Shown: positions 23,942 to 33,501, counted from the first letter of the stretch. The stretch is 64,000 nt of DNA from Halorubrum aidingense JCM 13560 (GCF_000336995.1 NZ_AOJI01000017.1:410932-474931); one strand, 5' to 3'. Made by a program: numbers and translations. The notes: a model not told the origin generated them from the letters alone.

Positions 23942-25090
23942 ATGGACACCGAGTTCGCGTACTGGGTCCCGAACGTCAGCGGCGGGCTGGTCGTTTCGGA
24001 CTGGGAGACGGAGACGGACTGGACGTACGACTACAACCTCGACCTCGCTCGCACGGCGGAGTCGGTGGGCTTCGACTACGCGCTCGCACAGGCGCGCTTT
24101 TTCGGCAGCTACGGCGCTGACAAACAGTTGGAGGCGCTCGCGATCGCGAACGCGCTCGCGGCGCAGACCGACGAGTTACACGTCATCGGCGCGGTCCACC
24201 CCGGACTGTGGGAGCCCGGCCCGCTCGCGAACTTCATCGCGACCGCCGACCACATCAGCGACGGGCGGTTCTCGATCAACGTCGTCTCCGGCTGGTTCAA
24301 AGGCGAGTTCACCGGGTTCGGCCAGCCGTGGCTCGAACACGACGAGCGGTACGCCCGCTCGGCGGAGTTCATCGAGGTGCTGAAAGCGCTGTGGACGGAG
24401 GATCGGGCGACCTACGACGGCCGGTTCTACACGATCGGCAAGGACATCGACGGCTTCGAGGGCGCCCCGCTCGAACCGAAGCCGATTCAGGACCCGTATC
24501 CGCAGGTCTTCCAAGGCGGCAACTCGCAGGCGGCCCGCGAGATGGCCGCGAAGCACGCGGACGTGTTGTTCATCAACGGCGGCAGCCTCCAAGAGATCCG
24601 CGCCGTCATCGAGGACGTCGAGTCCTACGCCGCGGAGTTCGACACGGAGCCGCCCCGATTCGCCGCGAACGCGTTCGTCATCCAGCGCGAGACGGAGGCC
24701 GAAGCCAAGCGCGTCTTGGAGGGGATCATCGAGAACGCCACCGACGAGGCCGTCGACGCGTTCCGCGAGCAGGTGCAAGAGGCCGGCCAGTCGTCCGCGG
24801 AGGGCGAGGGGATGTGGGCCGACTCCGAGTTCGAGGATCTCGTCCAGTACAACGACGGCTTCAAAACCGGACTCATCGGGACCGACGAGCAGATCATCGA
24901 GCGCGTTCGGAAGCTCGATGCCATCGGCGTCGACGTCGTTCTCACGGGCTTTCTCGACTTCGGCGAGGAGCTCGCACGCTTCGGCGAGACGATCATCCCG
25001 GCGATCGAGGCGGCCGACCCGCTCGACCCCGACGAGGTCGACGGCGTCGACGAAATAGAGACGATCGGCGGCGCGCAGGTGGCCCGATAG
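23942..25090 (+). CDS. sfnG: Dimethylsulfone monooxygenase (SfnG family)
   Basis: A 382-residue flavin-dependent monooxygenase of the bacterial luciferase family. The opening FAYWVPNVSGGLVVS, GFDYALAQARF, NVVSGWFKGEF, PWLEHDERY and EDLVQYNDGFKT are closely like bacterial SfnG, which uses FMNH2 and O2 to convert dimethylsulfone to methanesulfinate. The next gene, starting at the base after its stop, encodes an FMN reductase that would supply reduced flavin. The pair probably lets the cell take sulfur from dimethylsulfone. The substrate could also be another small organosulfur compound. Confidence 0.85.
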   Translation: MDTEFAYWVPNVSGGLVVSDWETETDWTYDYNLDLARTAESVGFDYALAQARFFGSYGADKQLEALAIANALAAQTDELHVIGAVHPGLWEPGPLANFIATADHISDGRFSINVVSGWFKGEFTGFGQPWLEHDERYARSAEFIEVLKALWTEDRATYDGRFYTIGKDIDGFEGAPLEPKPIQDPYPQVFQGGNSQAAREMAAKHADVLFINGGSLQEIRAVIEDVESYAAEFDTEPPRFAANAFVIQRETEAEAKRVLEGIIENATDEAVDAFREQVQEAGQSSAEGEGMWADSEFEDLVQYNDGFKTGLIGTDEQIIERVRKLDAIGVDVVLTGFLDFGEELARFGETIIPAIEAADPLDPDEVDGVDEIETIGGAQVAR

Positions 25091-25687
25091 ATGGCCGACC
25101 GGACGCTTCTCGGGATCGTCGGCAGCGTCTCGGCCGACTCCCGAACGCGAACCGCGGTCGAACGCGCGCTGGAGGCGGCCGCCGACGCACACGGCGTGGA
25201 GACCGAACTCCTGCATCTCGCCGACTACGACCTCGCGACCGCGGACGGCCGCGGCATCGACAACTACGAGGGCGACACCGCCGACGCACTCCAGCTGATC
25301 GTCGAGGCCGACGCCTACGTGGTCGGCACGCCCGTCTACCGCGGGTCGTACTCGGGCGCGCTCAAGAACCTCCTCGATATGGTCCCGCGCGGGCAGTGGC
25401 AGGGCGACGTCGCCCCCTTCGAGAACGCGGCGGTCGGGCTGCTCGCGACCGGTGCGACGGACCATCACTTCCTCGCCGTCGATCAGGAGCTCCGACCGGC
25501 GTTCGCCTTCTTCGGCGCGCATACGGTGGGCGGCGCCGCGTACGCGACGGCCGACCACTTCGAAGAGAGAGAACTCGTCGAGGAGCCGGTCCGCGAGCGG
25601 CTTGAGACGCTCGGTGAGGCCACTATCGAGCTCGCGGCGGCGATCGACAAAAGTGAGGCGCTCGGGTCGCTCGGACCCGCGATCTGA
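25091..25687 (+). CDS. NAD(P)H-dependent FMN reductase (MsuE/SsuE-like)
   Basis: A 198-residue flavodoxin-fold reductase. The phosphate-binding loop GSVSADSRTR is near residue 10, and the family motif GTPVYRGSYSGALKNLLDM is near residue 80. It abuts sfnG with no gap, indicating co-translation, and should provide FMNH2 to it. A similar pairing is known for the sfn, msu and ssu sulfonate/sulfone systems. Confidence 0.85.
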   Translation: MADRTLLGIVGSVSADSRTRTAVERALEAAADAHGVETELLHLADYDLATADGRGIDNYEGDTADALQLIVEADAYVVGTPVYRGSYSGALKNLLDMVPRGQWQGDVAPFENAAVGLLATGATDHHFLAVDQELRPAFAFFGAHTVGGAAYATADHFEERELVEEPVRERLETLGEATIELAAAIDKSEALGSLGPAI

Positions 25688-25732
25688 ACGCCTGCAGTAG
25701 TCGCCGATCCGCTCGGCGACTCGGTACGCGCG

Positions 25733-26749
25733 CTACTCTGCGGGCGACGACACCCGCACCACCTGCTTGCCGATGTTGTCACCGGCGAACAGCCCGAGGA
25801 AGGCGTCGGGAGCGTTTTCTAACCCCTCCACGACGGTCTCGCGGTGTTCGAGCTCGCCGCTCGCGACCCACTTGCCCAGTCGCTCGCTGGCCTCGCCGAA
25901 CCGGGACGCGAAGTCGCTCACGAGCAGTCCTTGGACCCGCGCTCGCGGCGCGATGATCTGCGGGAGCTTTCGCGGGCCGGTCGGGACCTCCTCGTCGTTG
26001 TAGTGGGCGATCTGTCCGCAGACGGCGACGCGCGCGTCAAGGTTCAGCCGCGTGAACACGGCGTCGGTGATCGGGCCGCCGACGTTGTCGAAGTACACGT
26101 CCACGCCGTCGGGCGCGGCCGACTCGAGCGCACCGCGGTAGTCGTCGGTCGTCTTGTAGTTGATCGCGGCGTCGAACCCGAGGTCGTCGGTGAGCCACGA
26201 CGTCTTCTCGTCGGAGCCCGCGAAGCCGACCACGCGGCAGCCGTTGCGCTTCGCGATCTGGCCGACGACGGATCCGACCGCGCCCGCGGCACCGGAGACG
26301 ACGACCGTGTCGCCGGGCTTCGGCTCGCCGACCTCCAGCAACCCGAAGTAGGCGGTCCGGCCCGGCATGCCGAGTACGCCGAGGTAGGCCTTCGGGTCGG
26401 CGACCGCCGGGTCGACCGGCGTGACCTCGTCAGCATCGAGGGCGGCGTAATCGCCCCACGTCCCCTCGCCCGTGACGAGGTCGCCCGCGTCGTAGGCGTC
26501 GCTCGCGCTCTCGACGACCTCGCCGACGATGCCGCCGCGGAGGACGTCGCCCACGTCCCACGGCTCGGCGTACGACTCGGCGTCGCGCATCCGGCCGCGC
26601 ATGTACGGGTCGACGGAGAGGAACCGAGTTCGTACGAGCAGTTCGCCGGGGTTGGGATCCGGTACCTCGGTCTCCTGCAGGTCGAAACAGTCCAGGTCGG
26701 GCTCTCCCGCCGGACGCTCGGCGAGGACCCACTCACGGTTGGTGGTCAT
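25733..26749 (-). CDS. NADP-dependent oxidoreductase, zinc-independent MDR family
   Basis: A 338-residue protein from the ATG at 26,749 (MTTNREWVLAERP). The longer frame upstream is not needed. The opening, SVDPYMRGRM and the Rossmann motif VSGAAGAVGSVVGQIAKR place it with curcumin/alkenal reductase-type medium-chain reductases, which reduce activated double bonds with NADPH. Catalytic-zinc Cys residues are absent, as expected for this branch. It is convergent with the FMN reductase gene. Confidence 0.85.
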   Translation of the reverse strand: MTTNREWVLAERPAGEPDLDCFDLQETEVPDPNPGELLVRTRFLSVDPYMRGRMRDAESYAEPWDVGDVLRGGIVGEVVESASDAYDAGDLVTGEGTWGDYAALDADEVTPVDPAVADPKAYLGVLGMPGRTAYFGLLEVGEPKPGDTVVVSGAAGAVGSVVGQIAKRNGCRVVGFAGSDEKTSWLTDDLGFDAAINYKTTDDYRGALESAAPDGVDVYFDNVGGPITDAVFTRLNLDARVAVCGQIAHYNDEEVPTGPRKLPQIIAPRARVQGLLVSDFASRFGEASERLGKWVASGELEHRETVVEGLENAPDAFLGLFAGDNIGKQVVRVSSPAE

Positions 26750-26830
26750 TACGGTCGCGATTGGGCCGTCGGACTCAATAGGGTTTGGACGCCAGCAGGG
26801 CACGGTGGCCACCGGGCGAGCAGCGCCCGG

Positions 26831-27775
26831 TCAGTACTCGATCGTCGCAGAGTGCCGGTCGAGCACGAGCACGAGCGCCGCGCCGCCGATCGCGGCGAGC
26901 GCGAATCGGGGAGCCGCCGCCCGCCACGACTCGCCGCTCTCCGCGAGTCGGATCGACACCTCGACGAGGGGTGCCCGGAGCGCGCCGACGATGAGGCTCA
27001 CGAGGAAGGCGATTGTCGCGGCCCGCGCCCGCGAGAGGGCGTACTTCACGGCGTGAGCGATGGTGAACACGCCGAGGACGCCGCCGGCGAGGAAGGTGAC
27101 GACCGGGGGAATCGTCTCGGCGAGCGCGTTCGTTCCGTTCCCGAGCGCGAGCGCGACGAGCCCGTCGACGAACCGGCTCACCGTCCCGGACATGTACTCG
27201 TACTGGCCGAGCACGACGAGCAGCAGCGAGCCGGAGACGCCCGGGAGGATCATCGCGCTGACCGCGACCGCACCGGCGACGAAGACCACCGGCAGTGAGG
27301 TCGTGAGGGCGGTCGAGGCGTAGCCGGAGGCGAGAAACGCGAGGAGGAAGCCGCCGGCCGCGGCCGCCTTTCGTCGCGGCGTGTCGAGTTCGACGTCGCC
27401 GAGCAGGACCGCCGCGCTCGCCGTGATGAGCCCGAAGAAGAACCCGTACGTCGCGACCGGGCGCGTCTCTAAGAGGTAGTTGACGCCGCTGAGCACGGCG
27501 ACGACCGCGGTCCCGATTCCGGCGAGCAACACGACCAGAAACGCGCCGTCGATCTCGTGGAACGCGGCGCGCGCGTCGGGAATATTCCGCGGTCGGGCGC
27601 CCGACAGCACGCGCACGATGCGGTCCGGGTCGATCGCCGTGACCGCGGCGATCAGCCGCTCGTAGATACCGAGAATGAGCGCGATAGTGCCCCCGGAGAC
27701 GCCGGGGACCGCGTCCGCGCTCCCCATGGCGATACCCTTCAGATACAGGGTCACCCAGTCTCGGAGGCCGGTCAT
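26831..27775 (-). CDS. DUF368 polyprenyl-phosphate translocase (PopT-like)
   Basis: A 314-residue polytopic membrane protein. The DUF368 signature GSADAVPGVSGGTIALILGIY lies near residues 18-38, split by the family's loop, and a second PGVSG (AMILPGVSGSLLLVVLGQY) lies in the C-terminal half, showing the internal two-fold repeat. Bacterial DUF368 proteins were recently described as undecaprenyl-phosphate translocases that recycle the lipid carrier. Starting 9 nt after the aglB stop, this one probably returns dolichyl phosphate to the cytoplasmic face after AglB has transferred the glycan. The role in this host is inferred. Confidence 0.85.
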   Translation of the reverse strand: MTGLRDWVTLYLKGIAMGSADAVPGVSGGTIALILGIYERLIAAVTAIDPDRIVRVLSGARPRNIPDARAAFHEIDGAFLVVLLAGIGTAVVAVLSGVNYLLETRPVATYGFFFGLITASAAVLLGDVELDTPRRKAAAAGGFLLAFLASGYASTALTTSLPVVFVAGAVAVSAMILPGVSGSLLLVVLGQYEYMSGTVSRFVDGLVALALGNGTNALAETIPPVVTFLAGGVLGVFTIAHAVKYALSRARAATIAFLVSLIVGALRAPLVEVSIRLAESGESWRAAAPRFALAAIGGAALVLVLDRHSATIEY

Positions 27776-27784
27776 GGTTGCGGG

Positions 27785-30700
27785 TTAGGCGCTCGCCCCG
27801 ACGAGCGTGGTCGCGGCCGTCACGACCGGGGCGGCCAGCGACGCAGAGTCGTTGCCGGTGTCGTCACCGGAGGTGTTGCCGTCAGTGCCGTCGCCCTCCT
27901 CATCGATCGGACAGTCGGCGTCGCCCGACGGACAGTCGATGATCTCCTCGCTGAGTTCGACGGTCGCCGTCGTGTCGTCTTCGCCGATCACCTGTCCTTC
28001 GGTGACGGTGAGGGTGCCGGTGTTCGCGGTGGTGTAGAGGTCGTCGTCGGTCGTCGTCTCGGTGGTGACCTCGTACTCGCCCGTCGCGCGGACACTCGTG
28101 TTCGTGTGTCCGTCTTCGGGGCCGTACTCGTCGTAGCCCGTCGTGGAGTACGGGAGCGTGAATTCGAAGTTCCCGTTCTCGTCGGCCTCGGCGTACTGCG
28201 TGTACTCGAACGTCTGGCCCGAGGGCTTCTCGAGTTCGACGGTCGCTTCGACCTCTTGACCGGGCTCCGCGCCGGAGCCTTCGACGGTCGCGCCGGGGAC
28301 GCGCTCGAACGTTTTCACCCAGTCGTCCTGGAACGCGTTGAGCATCGATTCGCCGAGAACGCTCTCGACGTCGAGACCGAGCTGCTGGAGCAGACTCACC
28401 TGGAACGCCGAGGGCGACTGCCCCTGCGACTCGGTCGCGTGGACGAGCCGGTAGTGTTCGAGCGCGTCGACGCGCTCTTCGGGGAGATCGCCCACGCCAC
28501 CGATCTGGGCGCTGCCGTCCTCCTCGACGTAGGATTCGGCTTCCGACATGTTGTCGAACTCGCGGACGAGGTTCCCGGGCTCGCTCGGCAGCGTGGCGAT
28601 GTCGACCTGGCCGCCGTCGGCGGTCTGGGCGGTTCGCGACTCCCAGTCGACGACGACCGGCTCGGGGTCGACCGCGCTGCCGTAGTGCTCGTACAGGCGG
28701 ATCATCTGGCTCTCGTGGTAGCGCTGGGTGTTCACCTGCGTCAGCGTCTGGAAGCCGCCCTGCTCGGTCTCTTGGTAGATGACGCGGTTGAAGTCCTCGC
28801 GCGTCTCGTTGCCCGAGTAGAACGTGACGGGCGCGCCGAACTTGGAGTTCGGCGAGGCCATCTGGCGGTCGACCATCACGTAGCGGGTGTTCGCCCCCTC
28901 GTCGCTCTGGCTCGCGAGCACGTCGGCGGCCTCCTCCTCACTCGGCGCGAGGAGGTAATCTGCTGCCGCGCCCGCGTTCTGCTGGAACGGATTGGCGTTC
29001 GGGATGCGTTCCGCGCGGGTGGTGATCCAGTGGCCGTAGTCCCACCACGACTGCACGCCGTAGGCGCCCTCGGGGTAGTCGTAGTCGCCGTCAGCGGGGC
29101 GCTCGTAGGTGCCGTACAGCTCCATGGGGTTGTCCGCGCCCTCAAGTTCGCCCGGCTGGGGCGTCTCGTCGTTCATCCACTGGAGGCTCTCGTCCCACTC
29201 GACGACGCTGCCCGGGCCGGTGCCCGCGCCCGCCGCCCAGACGGGAGTGACCATCGCGACCAGGGGAACGATGAGGACGATCACGAGGACGATCGCACCC
29301 ATCGCCTGCCACCCCTCGACGTCGCGGGCGTTCGCGAGCGACGGGAGCGAGAGGAAGTCGAGAGCGAGCTGGAGGAAGTACGCCGCGCCGACCGCGACGA
29401 TCACCGCGAGGTAGTAGTTGAAGCGGACCTGCGTGAACGCGGCGCTCCCGATGAACGCCGCCCACACGACGAAGTAGAGCTCCTCGGTGTCGTACTCGAC
29501 GAGGAACGTCGCGCCGACGAGGAAGGCCGCGGCGATGACGAGTCCGACCACCTGCCAGCTCACGCCGACGACGCCGCCGACGGTGTCATAGAGTTGCGGT
29601 ACCGCGTAGACGGAGCCGACGGCCGCGAGCGCGACGATGCCGTAGATCGTGTGGTTGGCGTCGTCCGAGCGGTAGAGGGGACGCGCCATGATGATGAGCA
29701 CCGCAAAGAGGGCGAGGAAGAACGCGAGGCCGTACTGACCGAGGACGAAGTCGGCGAAGGAGGAACTCTGCAGGGGGGGCTGCCCTTCACCGATCGTCTG
29801 GAAGGACGCGCGGGCGCTGAAGCCGATGAAGTTCAGGAGGTTGCGAGTGAGCGTCGACCACAGCGAGGGGAGCGCGAGCCAGACGACGCCCGCGGACGCG
29901 AGGATGAGGCCGCCGACCGTTGGCGGGTACGTAGCGGCGTCGAGGTCGCGCGACTCCCACTGGCGGGCGAGCCACGCGAGGAAGACGGCGCCGAGCGCAA
30001 CGCCGATGGGGAGGACGACTTGGAGGAGCGAGTAGCTGGTGACGCCGAACGAGAAGGTGTCGAGCGGGATAAGCTGCATCAGCCCGGTTACGCCCATCGC
30101 GACCGCGCCCGCGAAGGCGATCGGTTCGGGGCTCTTCCCGTGGAATACGTCGCTCGTGATCTTGACCGCGAGGAAGATGCCCGTGAACCCGACCATAAGG
30201 ATGCCGGGCTGCCACGTCCAGATGTAGAGGCCGAGCGCAACGCCGGCGGCGGCTGCGTAGGCGGCGGGGCGCTTCAGCGCGGCCCAATCTCGATCGACAA
30301 CGAGTTCCCAGACCGGTGCCTCGCGCTCGGCGACCGCGAAGGCGACGAGGAACGCGAGGATGGCGAGACTCTGGAACAGAACCTCGGCCGCGCTGTGGTC
30401 CGGGAAGCCGACGAGCGAGTAGCTGAAGAAGGTCCCCGGAAGGAGCGCGAGGACGACGACGCCGGCGAGTGCGGCGAAGCGGTCGACGAACCGGCGCGCG
30501 ATGAGATACGTCGGGATCGCGACGAGGGCGCCGGCGATGGGGGCCATGACGAGCATGACCTCTTCGGTGCTTCCCATGATCGGTCGGGCGATGAACACGC
30601 TGACCGCCATGATGTGGTCCCAGAGCGTGCCGAACTGTCCGGCTTCGTTGCCGAAGGGGAAGCCCGTCCACGGGTCGAACCCGAGAGTGTTCGGCCAGTT

Positions 30701-30913
30701 TTCGAGGAGGTAGTTCGTCTCGCGCAGGTGGTACCACGCGTCGTTGCCGCGGAAGTAGACTTCGTCGTTGACGATGAAGTTTTCGTACGATCGGAGTCGC
30801 GTCCACAGCATGAACGCCAGTGCCCCGAAGAGGACGGGAACGTGATACCACCGTTCGAGCAGATCGACGGGGGACGACGCCGATCCGTCCGGCAGGTCGT
30901 TCGAATCGCTCAT
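27785..30913 (-). CDS. aglB: Oligosaccharyltransferase AglB (STT3 family)
   Basis: A 1042-residue membrane enzyme that transfers glycans from dolichyl phosphate carriers to Asn of secreted proteins such as the S-layer glycoprotein. The first external loop has GNDAWYHLRETNYLLENWP, the acidic motif typical of archaeal STT3. About 13 transmembrane helices follow, then an extracytoplasmic domain with the catalytic-recognition motif WWDYG (623-627). The C-terminal 200 residues are beta-rich and end in a hydrophobic stretch, as in other haloarchaeal AglB. It is transcribed with the DUF368 gene. Divergently, the glycan cluster begins about 500 bp away. Confidence 0.95.
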   Translation of the reverse strand: MSDSNDLPDGSASSPVDLLERWYHVPVLFGALAFMLWTRLRSYENFIVNDEVYFRGNDAWYHLRETNYLLENWPNTLGFDPWTGFPFGNEAGQFGTLWDHIMAVSVFIARPIMGSTEEVMLVMAPIAGALVAIPTYLIARRFVDRFAALAGVVVLALLPGTFFSYSLVGFPDHSAAEVLFQSLAILAFLVAFAVAEREAPVWELVVDRDWAALKRPAAYAAAAGVALGLYIWTWQPGILMVGFTGIFLAVKITSDVFHGKSPEPIAFAGAVAMGVTGLMQLIPLDTFSFGVTSYSLLQVVLPIGVALGAVFLAWLARQWESRDLDAATYPPTVGGLILASAGVVWLALPSLWSTLTRNLLNFIGFSARASFQTIGEGQPPLQSSSFADFVLGQYGLAFFLALFAVLIIMARPLYRSDDANHTIYGIVALAAVGSVYAVPQLYDTVGGVVGVSWQVVGLVIAAAFLVGATFLVEYDTEELYFVVWAAFIGSAAFTQVRFNYYLAVIVAVGAAYFLQLALDFLSLPSLANARDVEGWQAMGAIVLVIVLIVPLVAMVTPVWAAGAGTGPGSVVEWDESLQWMNDETPQPGELEGADNPMELYGTYERPADGDYDYPEGAYGVQSWWDYGHWITTRAERIPNANPFQQNAGAAADYLLAPSEEEAADVLASQSDEGANTRYVMVDRQMASPNSKFGAPVTFYSGNETREDFNRVIYQETEQGGFQTLTQVNTQRYHESQMIRLYEHYGSAVDPEPVVVDWESRTAQTADGGQVDIATLPSEPGNLVREFDNMSEAESYVEEDGSAQIGGVGDLPEERVDALEHYRLVHATESQGQSPSAFQVSLLQQLGLDVESVLGESMLNAFQDDWVKTFERVPGATVEGSGAEPGQEVEATVELEKPSGQTFEYTQYAEADENGNFEFTLPYSTTGYDEYGPEDGHTNTSVRATGEYEVTTETTTDDDLYTTANTGTLTVTEGQVIGEDDTTATVELSEEIIDCPSGDADCPIDEEGDGTDGNTSGDDTGNDSASLAAPVVTAATTLVGASA

Positions 30914-31063
30914 TATTTCATGTCGACTGGTAAAACGCGCATAAGGCTTGTCATATCCGTGGCGTACTGTCTGACAGAGGGGTGTTGCTTCCAGTGGTCT
31001 CTCGGTAACTGTTCGAGCCGAACAACGCCGGAGGTGTTAGTGACGGTGGTTCCAGCAGGTCGT

Positions 31064-31198
31064 ATGTACGCCGTCGCGTTTGCCGCGCTGGGGCTTTTGG
31101 TACTGGCGGCCATGCCTTCGTCTGCCACCTCGCGCGATACATCTGAATTCGACCGACCGGTTCACTCGCGAGTAGGGAAGAGTGAGAGTCCCGCGTGA
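31064..31198 (+). CDS. Possible small exported peptide
   Basis: A 44-residue ORF, MYAVAFAALGLLVLAAMP then SSATSRDTSEFD, which resembles a signal peptide plus a short polar tail. A similar pattern could be the remnant of a longer secreted protein. No promoter was identified. Confidence 0.25.
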   Translation: MYAVAFAALGLLVLAAMPSSATSRDTSEFDRPVHSRVGKSESPA

Positions 31199-31249
31199 GC
31201 ATCGTCCCTTCGCCCTTCTGGAAGAATCAGGAGTAGTTCTATATTCGAT

Positions 31250-31348
31250 CTAGAACATCCACGCCATCACGAGGAAGAGCGCTAGGACGTGGTACCAGTC
31301 AACCGCTGTGAAGCGGAGTGACGGGGTAAGTGGTCGCTTTCGCTGCAT
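31250..31348 (-). pseudogene. Possible remnant of an AglB N-terminus
   Basis: A 32-residue ORF containing DWYHVLALFLVMAWMF. The intact AglB has RWYHVPVLFGALAFML at residues 21-36, so the match of WYH followed by a hydrophobic helix suggests the stump of a second, deleted oligosaccharyltransferase gene. The evidence is short, and a free-standing micro membrane protein is the alternative. Confidence 0.3.
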
Positions 31349-31465
31349 GTGTGGACGAACTAAGTAAGACAATTAACGTACGGAGTAGTACAACTACTCA
31401 GACTGGATTTCCATGTTCGACATTAAGTTTCCTATCAAAACCAGAGTTACAGATGGTGAGTTCGC

Positions 31466-32374
31466 ATGACGTTCTCTGATTGGTTATCAGACACACGAAT
31501 GCGGGTTCGGAAAGACGGATTATCGGGAGTGAAGCGGTCAATAATGGAACTGGGGGTTGGTGGTGTTCGACGGCTAGATCGCCGGTTCCCGTTCGGCCAA
31601 CCGATCTACGAGCGTGACTGGGATGTACTGATAATTCTTGACGCCTGTCGCGCAGATCTGATGGCGGAAGTAAGCGACGAGTACTCATTCGTCAATACAG
31701 AGTCAATGACCTCACTAGCTGGGGGATCTCGGACATGGATGCAGCGAAGCTTCGCCAATAAGTATCGTGACGACACTCTCAAAACGACGTACGTGACAGG
31801 GAATCCTTTTTCCGACGACGTTCTGGTTGACGAGTGGTTCGAAAACATGGAGGAGGTGTGGAAGTACGCGTGGGACGACGAACTCAACACCGTTCCAGCG
31901 CGGGCGATAACTGATGTCGCGATACACGAACATCGCCAACGGGAACCGGAGCGCATGATCGTCCACTACATGCAACCACACCATCCGTTTGTTCCGAATC
32001 CCATGGACTCCGGGATGAACAAAAGGAACCTGAAGAACCCAGACGATCCGATCTGGGAACAGGTCAAAAAGGGCGACGCTGATGCGGAGGAGGTCTGGGA
32101 AGCCTATCGAGAAAATCTTCGATACGTCCTCGACGACGTTTCGCTACTGCTCCAGAATCTCGATGCCGAATCGGTAGCCGTCTCCGCGGACCACGGAAAC
32201 GGTATCGGAGAATGGGGGTTCTACGGTCACGGCGATATTCCGATCCGCGCGATTCGGGAAGTTCCGTGGTGTGAGACGACAGCCGAAGACACCGGTGAGT
32301 ACGAACCAGAACTGGAGCCCCAAGACGACGGGCTTGCTGTCGAGGAGAAGCTGAAAGACCTTGGCTACCTATGA
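31466..32374 (+). CDS. Alkaline-phosphatase/sulfatase superfamily protein
   Basis: A 302-residue cytosolic protein of the alkaline-phosphatase-like fold. LIILDACRADL carries the first metal Asp (D59), and SADHGNGIGEWGFYGHGD carries the second Asp-His metal site and the later His. The nucleophile region is SMTSLAGGSRTW. Such proteins recur in haloarchaeal glycosylation clusters, where they may remove or transfer phosphate or sulfate groups on sugars; the substrate is unknown. It ends in the tail KLKDLGYL, shared with other proteins of the cluster. The stop overlaps the next start by 4 nt. Confidence 0.75.
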   Translation: MTFSDWLSDTRMRVRKDGLSGVKRSIMELGVGGVRRLDRRFPFGQPIYERDWDVLIILDACRADLMAEVSDEYSFVNTESMTSLAGGSRTWMQRSFANKYRDDTLKTTYVTGNPFSDDVLVDEWFENMEEVWKYAWDDELNTVPARAITDVAIHEHRQREPERMIVHYMQPHHPFVPNPMDSGMNKRNLKNPDDPIWEQVKKGDADAEEVWEAYRENLRYVLDDVSLLLQNLDAESVAVSADHGNGIGEWGFYGHGDIPIRAIREVPWCETTAEDTGEYEPELEPQDDGLAVEEKLKDLGYL

Positions 32375-33423
32375 GGGAAGTTACCCTCATCGGGCCGCCG
32401 GAGTCAAACGGTGGGGTCGGGCAGTACACCTCGGACTTCGGGGATGCGATGGACCAGGGAATGCGTGTCCGACGGTTTGAAGTTGGACTCAACCTGATCT
32501 CCCACCTCCGGCTTGCCGTCGCTGCGGCCCGGGACGACACCGATGCGGTCCACATCCAGTTCGTGTATTCGTTTCTTGGCCCTGCCGGTGTGTTCTCGTT
32601 TCTTTTCTTCCCTCTACTGTACATCCTAACGCGGGCCAAGTCGAAGCAGCTGGTGTTGACGTTACACGAAGTCTGGGACGAGTCAGATACAGATAGTCCA
32701 CCAAAGCGGCTGTACGCACAGTTTATTCATACACTGCTGTACCTCTGTTCAGACGAAGTGACGTTTCTTTCGGAAAACGCTGAGGAATCGTTCCACCGCA
32801 ACGGGTGGGTCGGCGAGACGCACGTTGTTCCCCACGGTGTCAACAGGAACGCAACGCGGGATATCGACGACACGCGAGAGCGATTCGGGTTCGACGAAGA
32901 CGATGTCGTCGTAAGTCAGCACGGGTACGTGAATCCGAGGAAGGGGATCGAGACGTTCTTGCAGCTCGCGGAAGAGCTGCCGGAATACGAGTTTCTCTTG
33001 GCTGGTGGTCCACGAACCGAGGAGCACGAGGGGTACTTCGAGAAGCTATGTGCTTCGGCTCCGGAGAATGTCACGATAACAGGTGTTCTCGACGAAGAAG
33101 GATTCCACGCAGCCTTCAACGCGACAGATATAGTGGTACTTCCGTACGAGAATATCAATCAGAGCGGGATTTTTAATTGGTGTGCTGCGTATGAGATTCC
33201 CGTAGTAGCTAACTCAATCCCATATTTCAACGAACTGAGCAGCCACTGGGATTATCCAATTACCGTCTCCCTTAACGACATGGCTGAGGGAAGGCGAGTG
33301 ATTACCGAGATCATTGAAGGAGTAGATTACTCTGAGCGTTGCTATTCCGAATATTTGAGCGAAAACAACATGAGTAGTGTCGCCGACTGGTTCCGAGAGA
33401 GCTGCTATCGAACCGCCGATTAA
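32371..33423 (+). CDS. Glycosyltransferase family 4-like protein
   Basis: A 350-residue GT-B fold protein: N-terminal GPPESNGGVGQYTSDF, the linker HVVPHGVN, and the C-terminal domain with VSQHGYVNPRKGIETFLQLAEELP and LLAGGP. The usual EX7E motif is replaced by ENINQSGIFNWCAAYEIPVVA, seen in some GT4 members. It adds a sugar from a nucleotide or dolichol donor to the growing glycan on the cytoplasmic face. It is coupled by an ATGA overlap to the upstream sulfatase-like gene. Confidence 0.8.
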   Translation: MREVTLIGPPESNGGVGQYTSDFGDAMDQGMRVRRFEVGLNLISHLRLAVAAARDDTDAVHIQFVYSFLGPAGVFSFLFFPLLYILTRAKSKQLVLTLHEVWDESDTDSPPKRLYAQFIHTLLYLCSDEVTFLSENAEESFHRNGWVGETHVVPHGVNRNATRDIDDTRERFGFDEDDVVVSQHGYVNPRKGIETFLQLAEELPEYEFLLAGGPRTEEHEGYFEKLCASAPENVTITGVLDEEGFHAAFNATDIVVLPYENINQSGIFNWCAAYEIPVVANSIPYFNELSSHWDYPITVSLNDMAEGRRVITEIIEGVDYSERCYSEYLSENNMSSVADWFRESCYRTAD

Positions 33424-33501
33424 GGAGATTTGACGGATGTAGAGTGGCTGGCGTGTAACCTGATGATTTATACCTCAGAGAGTCTAAGTTGTCTGACTGG
33501 C

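Larger units (their letters stand above)
30914..31465. other. Gap between aglB and the glycan cluster, with two tiny ORFs
   Basis: This is the divergent regulatory region plus apparent gene debris. The two short ORFs that could mean something are listed separately. The minus frame at 30,951-31,202 lacks haloarchaeal composition and is not believed. Confidence 0.4.

Noticed and set aside
24176-25605. Long open frames opposite and alongside the sfnG/FMN reductase pair
   Set aside because: They are Arg/Gly/Asp-rich shadows of two genes with clear flavoenzyme motifs.
27557-31198. A 1213-codon plus-strand open frame
   Set aside because: It is antisense to aglB and the DUF368 gene. High GC with third-position bias keeps the reverse frame open, and its Arg/Asp/Val-rich composition is a typical shadow.
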